Assembly: GCF_018457165.1 (NCBI RefSeq)
Contig: NZ_JAFMNX010000001.1
Span: 248,001 to 312,000 of the forward strand
Direction of reading: 5' to 3'
Length of the DNA stretch: 64,000 nucleotides
Origin: Tianweitania aestuarii
Lineage (GTDB): Bacteria; Pseudomonadota; Alphaproteobacteria; Rhizobiales; Rhizobiaceae
In this document: positions 8,261 through 16,127 of the stretch, piece after piece
How the letters are laid out: the number at the start of each line of letters is the position of its first letter
Numbering within the stretch: the first letter of the stretch is position 1
The notes under the pieces: model-generated
The model's database searches: none
What the model was told of the DNA's origin: nothing
The model's input: only the letters and a program-made list of their open reading frames with translations
Program-made: the position numbers and the translations under genes

Positions 8261-9304
8261 TCAACCTTCGGTCTGCCGCTCCGCCTGCATCTCGGCCTGC
8301 AGCGCGACCACGCGATCCCGCCCGCGCGACTTGGCCATGTAGAGCCCGGCATCGGCCAGGCCGAGAAGGGCGTTGAGCTCGCTCGTTTTTGCATCGACGG
8401 TGGCAATGCCGAAACTGGACGTGACGGCCAGGCTGGTTGAGCCGACATCGATCGCTGCTGCTGCGATGGCTTTGCGGATCTTTTCGGCGATACGAACGGC
8501 ATCTTTCGCGCCGGTCCCGGGCAAGAGAACCACGAATTCTTCTCCGCCGAGACGGCCGACAAGATCGGTCGAGCGCAGCTGTGTCTGGCAGATGCGCGCG
8601 ACTTCGCTCAAAACGAGGTCGCCTGTCGCATGGCCATGCGTATCGTTGACGGCCTTGAAGCGGTCGATGTCGAGCATGATCACCGATGAGAACCGATCCT
8701 GCCGATCCATCAGAGCCAGAACCTGTCTGGCCTGCACGGTGAAGGCGCGACGCGTCAGCACCTTGGTCAGGACGTCGACTTCCGCCGTACGGCGCAATTC
8801 GAGCTCGTGCATGACGATGGCGGCGAGATCCGTCAGAACATCGAGGTTGGCTTCGGTGAACGAGCGCGGCTTCTTGTCGATCGCGCATAAGGTGCCGAGA
8901 ACAAAGCCGTCCATCGTGCGAAGGGGAACGCCGGCATAGAAGCGCATATGGGCAGGACCGGTCACAAACGGGCTGTTCTTCCAGTCTTCCGCCTGGCTGA
9001 GATCCTCGATGACGACCGGCTGTCCGCTGGCCAGCACCATCCGGCAGAAGGTCACCTTGCGATCAAGGTTGGGATCGGGCAGGCCGATGCAAGCCTTGGC
9101 CCATTGCCGATCGGCGGCGATCATCGAGATAAAGGCGATCGGGACATCGAAGACGTTGCGGATCAAGCGGACGATCCGGTCGAAAGCCTCTTCGCGGGGC
9201 GTATCGAGGATATCGTAGCTTTGAAGCGCAGCCAGCCGGAGGTGCTCGTCCACGCCAGCACCATCAAGGCGCGGCATACGCAACTGGGAAGAAGAAGGCG
9301 ACAT
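8261..9304 (-). CDS. Diguanylate cyclase with GAF sensor domain
   Basis: A soluble 347-residue protein: GAF domain about 37-172 (SYDILDTP at the start is typical of GAF-GGDEF proteins) and GGDEF domain about 173-340. The signature reads GGEEF (253-257), consistent with active c-di-GMP synthesis. RSTD at 244-247, five residues before it, is a complete product-inhibition I-site. No EAL domain follows. The ATG at 9304 is preferred to a TTG 45 bases upstream. No ligand for the GAF domain can be inferred, and the neighbours do not suggest one. Confidence 0.9.
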   Translation of the reverse strand: MSPSSSQLRMPRLDGAGVDEHLRLAALQSYDILDTPREEAFDRIVRLIRNVFDVPIAFISMIAADRQWAKACIGLPDPNLDRKVTFCRMVLASGQPVVIEDLSQAEDWKNSPFVTGPAHMRFYAGVPLRTMDGFVLGTLCAIDKKPRSFTEANLDVLTDLAAIVMHELELRRTAEVDVLTKVLTRRAFTVQARQVLALMDRQDRFSSVIMLDIDRFKAVNDTHGHATGDLVLSEVARICQTQLRSTDLVGRLGGEEFVVLLPGTGAKDAVRIAEKIRKAIAAAAIDVGSTSLAVTSSFGIATVDAKTSELNALLGLADAGLYMAKSRGRDRVVALQAEMQAERQTEG

Positions 9305-9405
9305 CAACGGTTCTCGCACATCAACTTGGACAGGTGTCAACGCTGGCAATCAGGAAGTCGTTGCCGAAAAAGGCATAAGGTTGAGCTTCAACACCTCATG
9401 AAACG

Positions 9406-9438
9406 AAAATGGCCCACGCACAGGGCGTGGGCCATTTT
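9406..9438 (-). terminator. Terminator behind the DUF4142 gene
   Basis: A perfect 14-base-pair stem (AAAATGGCCCACGC with its complement) around a 5-base loop, with A and T tracts at the two ends. It lies 17 bases past the stop of the DUF4142 gene and upstream of the diguanylate cyclase gene on the same strand, so it separates the two units. Confidence 0.88.
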
Positions 9439-9455
9439 CTGATACAATCGCCGAA

Positions 9456-9980
9456 TTACATGTCGGCCATGAGCTTCTCGACATGCTCCTTATGCATTTC
9501 GAGGGTCGGCAAGGTCTTCTTAGCAAAGGCAACGAGCTTCTCGTCGTCTCCGGATTGCGAATAGTTCGTGAACAGCGTGATGGCCTCGGTATGAGCCTTT
9601 TTCTGCATGTCCACATACTGCTTGTCGAAGTCGTCGCCTTCGGCAGCCTTGAGCTTGTCCAGCAGGTCCTGGTGCTTCGGGTCGAGCTTCGCCGCAGGCA
9701 TGTCGCCCGCTGCAGCCTTCATCTCTTCGCCGGCCTTGATATGATCCTTGATCATCTGCTCGGCAAACGCCTTCACATCGTCGGACTTGGACTTGTCTTC
9801 CGCAAGCTTGCTCGACTCGATCTCGAACATGTTCGAGCTGGACGCCATCGCGACGAACTCGGCTGTATCCACCTTCATGGACGGGCTGACTTGCGTTGTT
9901 TCGGTTGCGGGCTTGGTCTGCGCATAAGCGGCACCGGACAGAAGAAGGCTGGCGGCAACGGCACTGATGATGGTCTTCAT
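9456..9980 (-). CDS. DUF4142 (ferritin-like) exported protein
   Basis: A 174-residue exported helical protein. Residues 1-20 are a signal peptide (ending GAAYAQ), and the remainder matches the DUF4142 four-helix domain (EFVAMASSSNMFEIESS, KAFAEQMIKDH, and a helical tail). The ATG at 9980 is chosen because it gives the signal peptide and follows an AAAGGAAACG ribosome site. The longer open frame upstream has no export signal. DUF4142 genes are often part of the general stress response in rhizobia. A matching promoter candidate lies 70-94 bases upstream, and an EcfG-like sigma gene is divergent across the intergenic region. Confidence 0.88.
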   Translation of the reverse strand: MKTIISAVAASLLLSGAAYAQTKPATETTQVSPSMKVDTAEFVAMASSSNMFEIESSKLAEDKSKSDDVKAFAEQMIKDHIKAGEEMKAAAGDMPAAKLDPKHQDLLDKLKAAEGDDFDKQYVDMQKKAHTEAITLFTNYSQSGDDEKLVAFAKKTLPTLEMHKEHVEKLMADM

Positions 9981-10298
9981 GGTCTCGTTTCCTTTTTGGG
10001 GATGAGACCGTCTTCGCAATAGGCGCTCATCCATTGGACACAGGTAACGAACTGGCACGAAGGAGCAGTGTTCCATCAAAGCCGGCCTTAACAGACAGCC
10101 TCGCACTGTGACTGCTGCCAGTTCCAGACATGAAATCACCGGTCTGATGTGGAGTTTGGGCAATCGCCGATCTGGACGCATGTCGAACGGGATTATTCAA
10201 CTTCCGCTTCGACTATTTTAGCTGCGTTTAACTTATGTAAGCGCCGCGTGCTGCTCACCTGTGGAATTCTGCCTGGCAAAGACAGGAGGGAGTGAGCG
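9981..10298. other. 318-base divergent intergenic region
   Basis: No coding region is supported here. It carries the DUF4142 5' region with its EcfG-type promoter candidate (10050-10074) and, at the right end, the strong ribosome site of the sigma factor gene (10284-10290). The middle, near 10190-10250, is AT-richer than its surroundings (TTATTCAACTTC, TATTTTAGC) and probably holds the sigma gene promoter, but no convincing box pair was found. Confidence 0.5.
10050..10074 (-). promoter_or_regulatory. Candidate EcfG-type stress promoter of the DUF4142 gene
   Basis: On the minus strand: GGAAC, 16 bases, AGTT. The alphaproteobacterial EcfG/RpoE2 consensus is GGAAC-N16/17-CGTT. It stands 70 bases before the start codon. 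It is one of four exact GGAAC-N16 hits in front of stress- or envelope-type genes in this window. Confidence 0.5.
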
Positions 10299-10301
10299 TT
10301 G
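10284..10301 (+). promoter_or_regulatory. Ribosome binding site fixing the TTG start of the sigma gene
   Basis: AGGAGG at 10284-10289 stands nine bases before TTG at 10299-10301. No ATG or GTG is in frame nearby, so the TTG start is decided by this site. A TTG start behind a strong site can keep synthesis low. Confidence 0.7.
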
Positions 10302-10922
10302 GAATTCGATCCCGCCGACAGGTTTGCAGATCACGAGCCTGAAACTTTGCCTATTTACGCGCCGCAGGCGGGATCCGCCTCGCCGCAGGTATCAAAGGAA
10401 ATGGTGGCGCTGATCCCGGCATTGCGGGCATTTGCGCGCACCTTTTGTGCTGATCCCTTTGATGCCGATGATCTCGTGCAGGAAACGCTCATGAAGGGCA
10501 TTGCCAACATCCGGCAATATCAGCCGGGCACTCGGCTAAAATCATGGCTTTTCACCATCATGCGCAACACCTTCTACACCCGCGCCAAGTTGCGCAAGCG
10601 CGAAGCGCCGGGCGGCGCGGATTGTGTGTCCCTGCTGCCGACGGCCGAAGCAACGCAGGAATGGACGATCCGCGGCACGGAGATCGAGGTCGCGATCAAT
10701 CGTTTGCCGGAGCAACAGCGCGAGGTGCTGATCCTGATCGGCGTGCTCGGCGTTTCCTATGAGGAATCCGCGCGCATCTGCGATTGCGCCATCGGCACGA
10801 TCAAGAGCAGGCTCAATCGCGCACGAGCGACATTGCTGGACCTGCTCGGTGAAACTTCGCCGCAAAGCGCGATCGAAGCCCAGGCGCCGATGGCTCAGCC
10901 GGTATCCGCCAGCGCCGCGTGA
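10299..10922 (+). CDS. EcfG-like ECF RNA polymerase sigma factor
   Basis: A 207-residue ECF sigma factor. Region 2 covers about 40-105 (DADDLVQETLMKG, SWLFTIMRNTFY) and region 4 about 127-185 (LPEQQREVLILIG, IGTIKSRLNRAR). The sequence around FTIMRNTFY and the LIGVLGVSYEE segment resemble EcfG (ECF15) general stress sigma factors. However, the usual nepR and phyR genes are not beside it, so it is probably an EcfG paralogue or relative outside the main locus. It lies divergent from the DUF4142 gene, and its stop is eight bases from the convergent gluconokinase gene. Classification as EcfG rests on motif memory, not alignment. Confidence 0.82.
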   Translation: MEFDPADRFADHEPETLPIYAPQAGSASPQVSKEMVALIPALRAFARTFCADPFDADDLVQETLMKGIANIRQYQPGTRLKSWLFTIMRNTFYTRAKLRKREAPGGADCVSLLPTAEATQEWTIRGTEIEVAINRLPEQQREVLILIGVLGVSYEESARICDCAIGTIKSRLNRARATLLDLLGETSPQSAIEAQAPMAQPVSASAA

Positions 10923-10930
10923 GCTTGCCG

Positions 10931-11464
10931 CTAAGGCTGTTGCTGTCGGCTGCGAATCGCCCGAACCAGGTCTGAAACGACCGTGTCAGGCGTGGCGTCG
11001 ATCGACACGATGATCGCATCCTCGTCTGGCTGCGGCACCTCGAGAGCGGCAAACTGGCTGTCGAGCAGGGACAGAGGCATGAAATGCCTTTGGCGGCGCG
11101 CCATGCGATCGGCGATCAGCGCGCGTGATCCATCGAGATAAAGAAAGGTCACGGGTTTGCCCGCCGCTTGCCGGATCTGGTCACGGTAAAGGCGCTTCAA
11201 GGCCGAACAGCCGACGATCAGGCTTCCTTCATGGGCGTGAAGCGTTTGACCGACGGCAACGAGCCAGGGTGCGCGATCACCATCCGTCAGCGGAATGCCC
11301 TGCGCCATCTTGTCGATATTGACCTGCGGATGCAGGTCGTCGCCATCGATGAAATCGGCGCCGAGGGCCGCGGCAAGTCCCTGGCCAATGGAGGTCTTGC
11401 CCGATCCTGCCACGCCCATGATGACGAAGTGGGTGGGAGATGGACGTGGGGTTATCGTCTGCAT
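10931..11464 (-). CDS. gntK: Gluconokinase
   Basis: ATP-dependent phosphorylation of D-gluconate to 6-phosphogluconate, feeding the Entner-Doudoroff or pentose phosphate pathway. Walker A is GVAGSGKT at about 17-24. The substrate segment DGDDLHPQVNIDKM and the PLTDGDRAPWL motif are characteristic, as are GCSALKRLYRD and the RRQRHFMP segment. Its 177 residues match the thermoresistant gluconokinase family. The ATG at 11464 is preferred to a TTG 18 bases upstream. No gluconate permease or repressor is adjacent. Confidence 0.92.
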   Translation of the reverse strand: MQTITPRPSPTHFVIMGVAGSGKTSIGQGLAAALGADFIDGDDLHPQVNIDKMAQGIPLTDGDRAPWLVAVGQTLHAHEGSLIVGCSALKRLYRDQIRQAAGKPVTFLYLDGSRALIADRMARRQRHFMPLSLLDSQFAALEVPQPDEDAIIVSIDATPDTVVSDLVRAIRSRQQQP

Positions 11465-11691
11465 GGCCGCTTTATAGGGCAAGGCGGCTCCACGCCCAAG
11501 TCACCAGAATCCAAGTTTTCAGGCCCGACACGCCAACGCCAACGATGGGCCTGCGCAGGTCGGAACGTGTTTGCATTGGAGAAAGCCTTTGCGCCGTAAA
11601 GACGCTGGATTATCAGGGGACGTCGATTTCTGACGCGCCGTTGCGGCAAAACTGGGCGACATCCTAGAACGCCGCCAAGGGGAGGGTTCCA

Positions 11692-12600
11692 ATGTCGAAA
11701 GCTGCGTCCATGCCTGCAACGAAGTTCATCCTGACGGTTACGTGCAAATCCACGCGCGGGATCGTTGCGGCGCTGTCCGGCTTTCTCGCCGAAAAAGGCT
11801 GCAACATCATCGACGCCACGCAATTCGACGATCTCGACACAGGCCGCTTCTTCGTGCGCATCAGCGTCGTTTCGGAAGAAGGCGTGGGGATCGATGAGCT
11901 GAACGAGGGGCTTCAGCCGATCATCGACCGCTTTGGTATGCAGGCCGAACTGCACGACGCCGACGCACGCATGAAGGTCATGCTGATGGTGTCGCGCTTC
12001 GGCCATTGCTTGAACGATCTGCTTTATCGCTGGCGCATCGGCGCGCTGCCGATCGATATCGTGGGCGTGGTGTCGAACCATCTCGATTACCAGAAGGTCG
12101 TCGTGAACCACGACATTCCCTTCCACCACATCCCGGTGACGAAGGAAAACAAGCAGCAGGCCGAAGGCCGCATCATGGAACTGGTGGAAAGCTCCAACAC
12201 CGACCTGATCGTGCTTGCCCGCTACATGCAGGTTCTGTCGGACACGATGTGCCAGAAGATGTCGGGCAAGATCATCAACATCCACCATTCCTTTCTGCCG
12301 TCCTTCAAGGGCGCCAATCCCTATAAGCAGGCTTACCAGCGCGGCGTGAAGCTGATCGGCGCGACGGGCCATTACGTGACGGCCGATCTCGACGAAGGTC
12401 CGATCATCGAGCAGGACACGGTGCGTGTAACCCATGCGCAAAGCCCGGAAGATTATGTTTCGATGGGCCGCGATGTGGAAGCGCAGGTGCTGGCCCGCGC
12501 CATCCACGCGCATATTCACCGCCGCGTTTTCCTCAACGGCAACAAGACGATCGTTTTCCCGCCGAGCCCCGGCAGCTACGCTTCGGAGCGCATGGGCTGA
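11692..12600 (+). CDS. purU: Formyltetrahydrofolate deformylase
   Basis: Hydrolyses 10-formyltetrahydrofolate to formate and tetrahydrofolate, balancing one-carbon pools. An N-terminal ACT domain (about 12-85) is followed by a formyltransferase-like domain (about 95-290). The loop INIHHSFLPSF at 196-206 and TADLDEGPIIEQD at 230-242 contain the catalytic Asn/His/Asp positions of the family. The length of 302 residues is close to the usual 280-295. The start follows GGGGAGGG. It is a single-gene unit closed by a strong terminator and separated from gntK by a 227-base divergent region in which nothing further was recognised. Confidence 0.94.
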   Translation: MSKAASMPATKFILTVTCKSTRGIVAALSGFLAEKGCNIIDATQFDDLDTGRFFVRISVVSEEGVGIDELNEGLQPIIDRFGMQAELHDADARMKVMLMVSRFGHCLNDLLYRWRIGALPIDIVGVVSNHLDYQKVVVNHDIPFHHIPVTKENKQQAEGRIMELVESSNTDLIVLARYMQVLSDTMCQKMSGKIINIHHSFLPSFKGANPYKQAYQRGVKLIGATGHYVTADLDEGPIIEQDTVRVTHAQSPEDYVSMGRDVEAQVLARAIHAHIHRRVFLNGNKTIVFPPSPGSYASERMG

Positions 12601-12610
12601 GCCCAAAACA

Positions 12611-12643
12611 AAAGGCCCGGCTGCAGAATAGCCGGGCCTTTTT
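12611..12643 (+). terminator. Terminator between purU and the convergent stress operon
   Basis: AAAGGCCCGGCT pairs with AGCCGGGCCTTT, followed by a T-run. It also reads as a terminator on the minus strand, so it probably ends both purU and the operon arriving from the right. Confidence 0.9.
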
Positions 12644-12660
12644 GGTGGAATAGGGGCAGA

Positions 12661-13959
12661 TCAGCTCTGCGACGGCTTCCAGGGCTGTGAACCCGTTGGG
12701 CTGGTCGACGCACCGGTGGCAGCACCGCCCTGCGAGCCGGAAGTCGGCGTGGCCTGCGACGGCGTACCCGACGAAGCGCCGGCCGAAGCAGACGATGCCT
12801 GATCGTCCTTCGCCGCCGTGTCCTCGTCCGAGCCCAGCTTGTCGCGCGCGGCTTCTTCACCGGCACGGGCGGCCGACTTGATCACCGAGCCAACGCGATC
12901 GGCCAGATGAAGGTCGCCCACATTGGCATGCGACGGGTTCAGGCCCTGCTTGTCGGCTTCCGACTTGGCGGCCGCATAAGTCTCGGTCGCAACATCGGCG
13001 GCAACGCCCTTGGCCTGCTCGTAGCCTTCGGAGGCGAAGCTCTTCGCGTGATCCTTAAGGTCGTCGCTATACTTGCCGAGTTGCTCGTCTTCCGTTCGCG
13101 TACGCGGCAGGAGAGCACCGATCAGCGCGCCGAGGGCAAGACCGACTGCTGCCGTGGCCAAAGGCTCACGATTGAACAGGTCGGACGCGGAGTCCGCCAG
13201 GTTCTTGGCACCGCGGGCCGTGCCGCGGGCGGTGCGGGAGCCATAATCGGCCGCACCCCGGGCTGCACGCGAACCATAGTCGGCAGCGCCGTGTGCTGCA
13301 CGCGAGCCGTAATCGGCAGCACCACGAGCGGCACGCGATCCGGCATCCGCCGTCGACGAACCGGCACGCGACAGCTTGTCACCGATCGAGCTGGCCGCAT
13401 CGCTGACGGCGCCCGTTGCAGAGTCCCAGGCGTCTGAGGCTGCATCGGTAGCGCGTTCCATCATGCCGGGACCATTGTCGCTGGCAGATGTTCTGGGCTC
13501 GTAGTCGGATGAAGAGCCGCCACGATAGACCGAACCCGCAGCACCATAGGTGGAGCGCGGATAATCGGTCGAACCGAGCGGATCGCGGTCACGCAGATCT
13601 GCATCGAGATAATCGCGCTCATCCGTTTCATAGCCGGCTGCGGGATAACCGCGGGCCGGGTAATCGCGGTAGTCGGCATGCTCGTTGCCGCGCAACGAGG
13701 CTGTGGAAACGGACGTTCCCTTGCCGAGCGCGAGCCATGCGAGACCGGCACCGACGAGTGCCAGCGGCAAGGGATTGTCGCGCACCTGGTTCTTCAGGTT
13801 CACCAGCGCCGTTTCGCCATCACCGCCGCGGAAGACCGAAGCGACTTCATCGACCATCTGTCCCGGCGTCATCTTGGAGCGCAGCGTTTCTGCGGTATCG
13901 GCGATGCGTGCGCGGGTTTCCTCGGCTTCGCGTTCGAGGCTGCTTGTGGATTCGCTCAT
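12661..13959 (-). CDS. DUF3618 / LEA-like membrane-associated stress protein
   Basis: Last gene of a three-gene operon; 432 residues. Residues 1-50 are a DUF3618-type N-terminus (SSLEREAEETRARI), followed by a hydrophobic segment at 63-80 and a second at 266-284 (LATAAVGLALGALIGALLP). Between them lies a polar region with an 11-residue repeat (GSRAARGAADY and variants, residues 207-250). Residues 300-375 are an Ala/Lys/Glu-rich amphipathic helix (KSFASEGYEQAKG) resembling LEA or CsbD-type stress proteins. The C-terminal 50 residues are Ser/Gly/Thr-rich. Its first four bases overlap the holin-like gene. No enzyme motif is visible, so a structural or membrane-protective role is inferred. Confidence 0.75.
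   Translation of the reverse strand: MSESTSSLEREAEETRARIADTAETLRSKMTPGQMVDEVASVFRGGDGETALVNLKNQVRDNPLPLALVGAGLAWLALGKGTSVSTASLRGNEHADYRDYPARGYPAAGYETDERDYLDADLRDRDPLGSTDYPRSTYGAAGSVYRGGSSSDYEPRTSASDNGPGMMERATDAASDAWDSATGAVSDAASSIGDKLSRAGSSTADAGSRAARGAADYGSRAAHGAADYGSRAARGAADYGSRTARGTARGAKNLADSASDLFNREPLATAAVGLALGALIGALLPRTRTEDEQLGKYSDDLKDHAKSFASEGYEQAKGVAADVATETYAAAKSEADKQGLNPSHANVGDLHLADRVGSVIKSAARAGEEAARDKLGSDEDTAAKDDQASSASAGASSGTPSQATPTSGSQGGAATGASTSPTGSQPWKPSQS
13210..13341 (-). repeat. 33-base tandem repeats encoding 11-residue units
   Basis: Three nearly identical units and one degenerate unit of 33 bases encode GSRAARGAADY-like peptides within the preceding protein. Eleven-residue periodicity is the hallmark of group 3 LEA helices. 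The copy number could vary between strains by slippage. Confidence 0.75.
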
Positions 13960-14357
13960 TTGAACTGCTCCTTCACCACAGCGGCATCGCGAGCCAGCTG
14001 ATTGGTCGTGTGATCAGGGGTAAGATTGCTCGGTTCCATGTTGGACGTGCCGCGCTTGACGAGGAGCACGCCGATCAGCGCAACCACGACGCCTACGATC
14101 AGCGAAGCCCAGCCGGGGCCGACCAGATGAGCAAGGGCAACAACGAGCGCCTGCAACAGGATCAAAAGAGCGGCCATCAGAAGAAGGCCACCAGCAAGCA
14201 CTTCAACAGCGCCGCTGAGCATCATCTTCATCTTGTCGCCCATCTCGGAGCGAAGAAGACGAATTTCGGTCTGCATCAGCGAACTGACCTGCTGGATCAG
14301 ATCACTGATCAGCGTGCCGACGCCACGGTTGTCGCGAAGATCAGCCGGATCGCTCAT
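13956..14357 (-). CDS. Phage-holin-family (PF07332-like) small membrane protein
   Basis: 133 residues with an N-terminal amphipathic stretch (LISDLIQQVSSLMQTEIRLLRSEM), two long hydrophobic helices at about 50-72 and 80-101 (LIVGVVVALIGVLLVK), and a polar tail. The pattern matches the family annotated as 'putative actinobacterial holin-X', which is common in non-phage stress operons. No phage genes are near, so a lytic function is not suggested. ATGA overlaps join it to the genes before and after, implying coupled translation and roughly equal amounts of the three proteins. Confidence 0.75.
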   Translation of the reverse strand: MSDPADLRDNRGVGTLISDLIQQVSSLMQTEIRLLRSEMGDKMKMMLSGAVEVLAGGLLLMAALLILLQALVVALAHLVGPGWASLIVGVVVALIGVLLVKRGTSNMEPSNLTPDHTTNQLARDAAVVKEQFK

Positions 14358-15172
14358 CGGTTATCTCCCGTGCCGGAGGTTGAGGAATAGGTGGAGGACG
14401 TCGTGTCCTTGGTGTCGACTTCAAACGGCGATTCCGAACCAGACGATCCGAAGGCCGATGTGGACGTGGAGCCGGCGCTGGTGGTGCCGGCCGGGGAGGT
14501 CTGTCCGCCTTCGGGAAAACCGGTGAAGGTTTGGTCACCTGCAACGCTGCCGCCGGAAGCTGGAGGCGCATAACGCGTCTGGCTGGACGGGCGGCCGGAG
14601 AAGCCTGCATCGCGCGGATCGCCGTCGCGATATCCTGCGCCGCGACTATCCGGACCGCGGTAGTTCGAGCCGCCTGGATTGCCGGACGGCTGGGGAGCGG
14701 AGCTCTTCAAGAAACGTCCGAGCGCCAGACCGGCCAGAACCGAACCTGCGATCAGGGCAGTCGGGTTCGCCTGTCCGAACTTGCGCACTTCGCCGATCAC
14801 GTCCTGGATCGGCTTGTCTTTCAGCGAGCTGGCAAGGCTGTCGATGCCGCCGGCCGCGCTGTTGACCAGCTTGGCAGCTGGCGTCTGGTCACTGTCCTGC
14901 AACTGGTCGCCAGCGGCGCGCAGTGCTTCGCCGAAGCCCTGCAGGCTGCCAGCGATGGATTTTTGCGCGGCCTGCGTCTTGTCGGCTGCGATGGATTTCG
15001 CCTCGTCGGCAAGGCTGCTCGCCTTGTCGTAAGCCGCGTCGCGCGCATCGTGCAAGCCGGAGCGCGCTTCGTTGACTTCCTTGTTGACGCTGTCGCGCAT
15101 TTGCGAGGTCGTTTGCGCAAGGTCTGCGCGGACATCCGGCTTTTTGCCGGATAGAGTCTCGTCGTTGGCCAT
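14354..15172 (-). CDS. LEA-like / nutrient-deprivation-type stress protein
   Basis: First gene of the operon; 272 residues. Residues 1-100 are an Ala/Lys/Asp-rich amphipathic helix (DAAYDKASSLADEAKS, DKTQAAQKSI) like group 3 LEA proteins. A short region at 120-155 includes one hydrophobic helix (TALIAGSVLAGLALGRF). The remaining 110 residues are Gly/Ser/Thr/Arg-rich and probably disordered. There is no enzyme motif. It resembles proteins annotated as nutrient-deprivation-induced in rhizobia. An EcfG-type promoter candidate lies 56-80 bases upstream. Expression under desiccation, starvation or osmotic stress is the natural inference. Confidence 0.72.
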   Translation of the reverse strand: MANDETLSGKKPDVRADLAQTTSQMRDSVNKEVNEARSGLHDARDAAYDKASSLADEAKSIAADKTQAAQKSIAGSLQGFGEALRAAGDQLQDSDQTPAAKLVNSAAGGIDSLASSLKDKPIQDVIGEVRKFGQANPTALIAGSVLAGLALGRFLKSSAPQPSGNPGGSNYRGPDSRGAGYRDGDPRDAGFSGRPSSQTRYAPPASGGSVAGDQTFTGFPEGGQTSPAGTTSAGSTSTSAFGSSGSESPFEVDTKDTTSSTYSSTSGTGDNR

Positions 15173-15227
15173 GGTCTTCCTCTCGATCTTCGGTTAGCAA
15201 CCATTCAGGCTGCCTCCTCGGCGAAGG

Positions 15228-15252
15228 AACACGCCAAAGAGCGTCCTGTTCC
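15228..15252 (-). promoter_or_regulatory. Candidate EcfG-type promoter of the LEA-like operon
   Basis: On the minus strand: GGAAC, 16 bases, TGTT, against the EcfG consensus GGAAC-N16/17-CGTT. It is placed 56 bases before the first start codon. A second GGAAC-like stretch overlaps, but this is the copy with correct spacing. Confidence 0.52.
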
Positions 15253-15392
15253 AATTCCTTTCAAAGAAGTGGCTAATGCAGGCCGTGGCGGAGCGAACAG
15301 CCTGGTTCTTGATCAAACTCCTTTGATCAAGGTTGCCCTAGGCGGGCATTCCCTTATGTCTTTCTATCGAAGCGGCGGGCATTTTGATCCTC

Positions 15393-16127
15393 ATGGACAC
15401 GACCTATTGCGGGCCGGCGCCCGTTCCTGAAACCTGGGCAACGCAGTGGAATTTCGATCCGGTTGCGCTGGGCCTGTGCGCATTGCTGCTCGTGGCTCTG
15501 CCGGCGATCGAGCCTCGTCGCCGCGCGGCCTATCTCCTCGGCACTTTGGGCATCGCGCTCCTCTTCATATCGCCCCTTTGTGGTTTGACGGCAGCGCTGT
15601 TTTCGGTTCGTGTCGTTCACCATGTCATTCTGGCCGCCGTTCTGGCGCCGCTGTTTGCCTGGGCAATGCCTGTGCGGGCACTCGCATCCGCCGGGCAGTC
15701 ACTGTCCCTCGTGGTCCTTCTGCATGCCGCGATCTTCTGGTTCTGGCACGCGCCGAGCGTTTACGATGAGGCGGTGGCTTCGGCCGTCTTTTATTGGCTG
15801 ATGCAGGTGACGATCTTTGGCTCGGCCTTCTGGATGTGGCAGCAGGTGTTTCACCGTCCGCAGCCCGCCGCCGCGATCCTGGCACTGTTGGCAACCGTGG
15901 TGCAGATGGGGATGCTCGGTGCACTCCTGACCTTTCAGGGCGATGCGATCTACGCGACCCATGCGTGGACAACGCAGCCTTTCGGTTTGTCGCCGCTTGA
16001 AGATCAACAGCTTGCCGGGCTGATCATGTGGGTGCCGGCTGCCGCACCTTATCTGGTTGTCGCGCTCATTCGGTTGCTGGCGATGTTGAAACCCTCCGGA
16101 GAGAACCAGGCTTCATGGTCTGGCTGA
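15393..16127 (+). CDS. CtaG (caa3-type) oxidase assembly membrane protein
   Basis: A 244-residue protein with about seven hydrophobic helices and the Caa3_CtaG family pattern: an early WNFDPVALG segment, RVVHHVILAAVLAPLF, and WFWHAPSVYDEAV carrying conserved His/Trp residues. This family accompanies caa3/aa3-type oxidases and is thought to help copper or heme insertion; it is unrelated to the Cox11-type CtaG. The ATG at 15393 is preferred to a TTG nine bases upstream. It overlaps the next gene by 13 bases and opens a heme-copper oxidase locus. Confidence 0.87.
   Translation: MDTTYCGPAPVPETWATQWNFDPVALGLCALLLVALPAIEPRRRAAYLLGTLGIALLFISPLCGLTAALFSVRVVHHVILAAVLAPLFAWAMPVRALASAGQSLSLVVLLHAAIFWFWHAPSVYDEAVASAVFYWLMQVTIFGSAFWMWQQVFHRPQPAAAILALLATVVQMGMLGALLTFQGDAIYATHAWTTQPFGLSPLEDQQLAGLIMWVPAAAPYLVVALIRLLAMLKPSGENQASWSG

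Noticed and set aside
13956-14357. Holin-family gene as a sign of a prophage
   Set aside because: No endolysin, capsid, integrase or attachment site is near. This holin-like family is widespread in ordinary stress operons.
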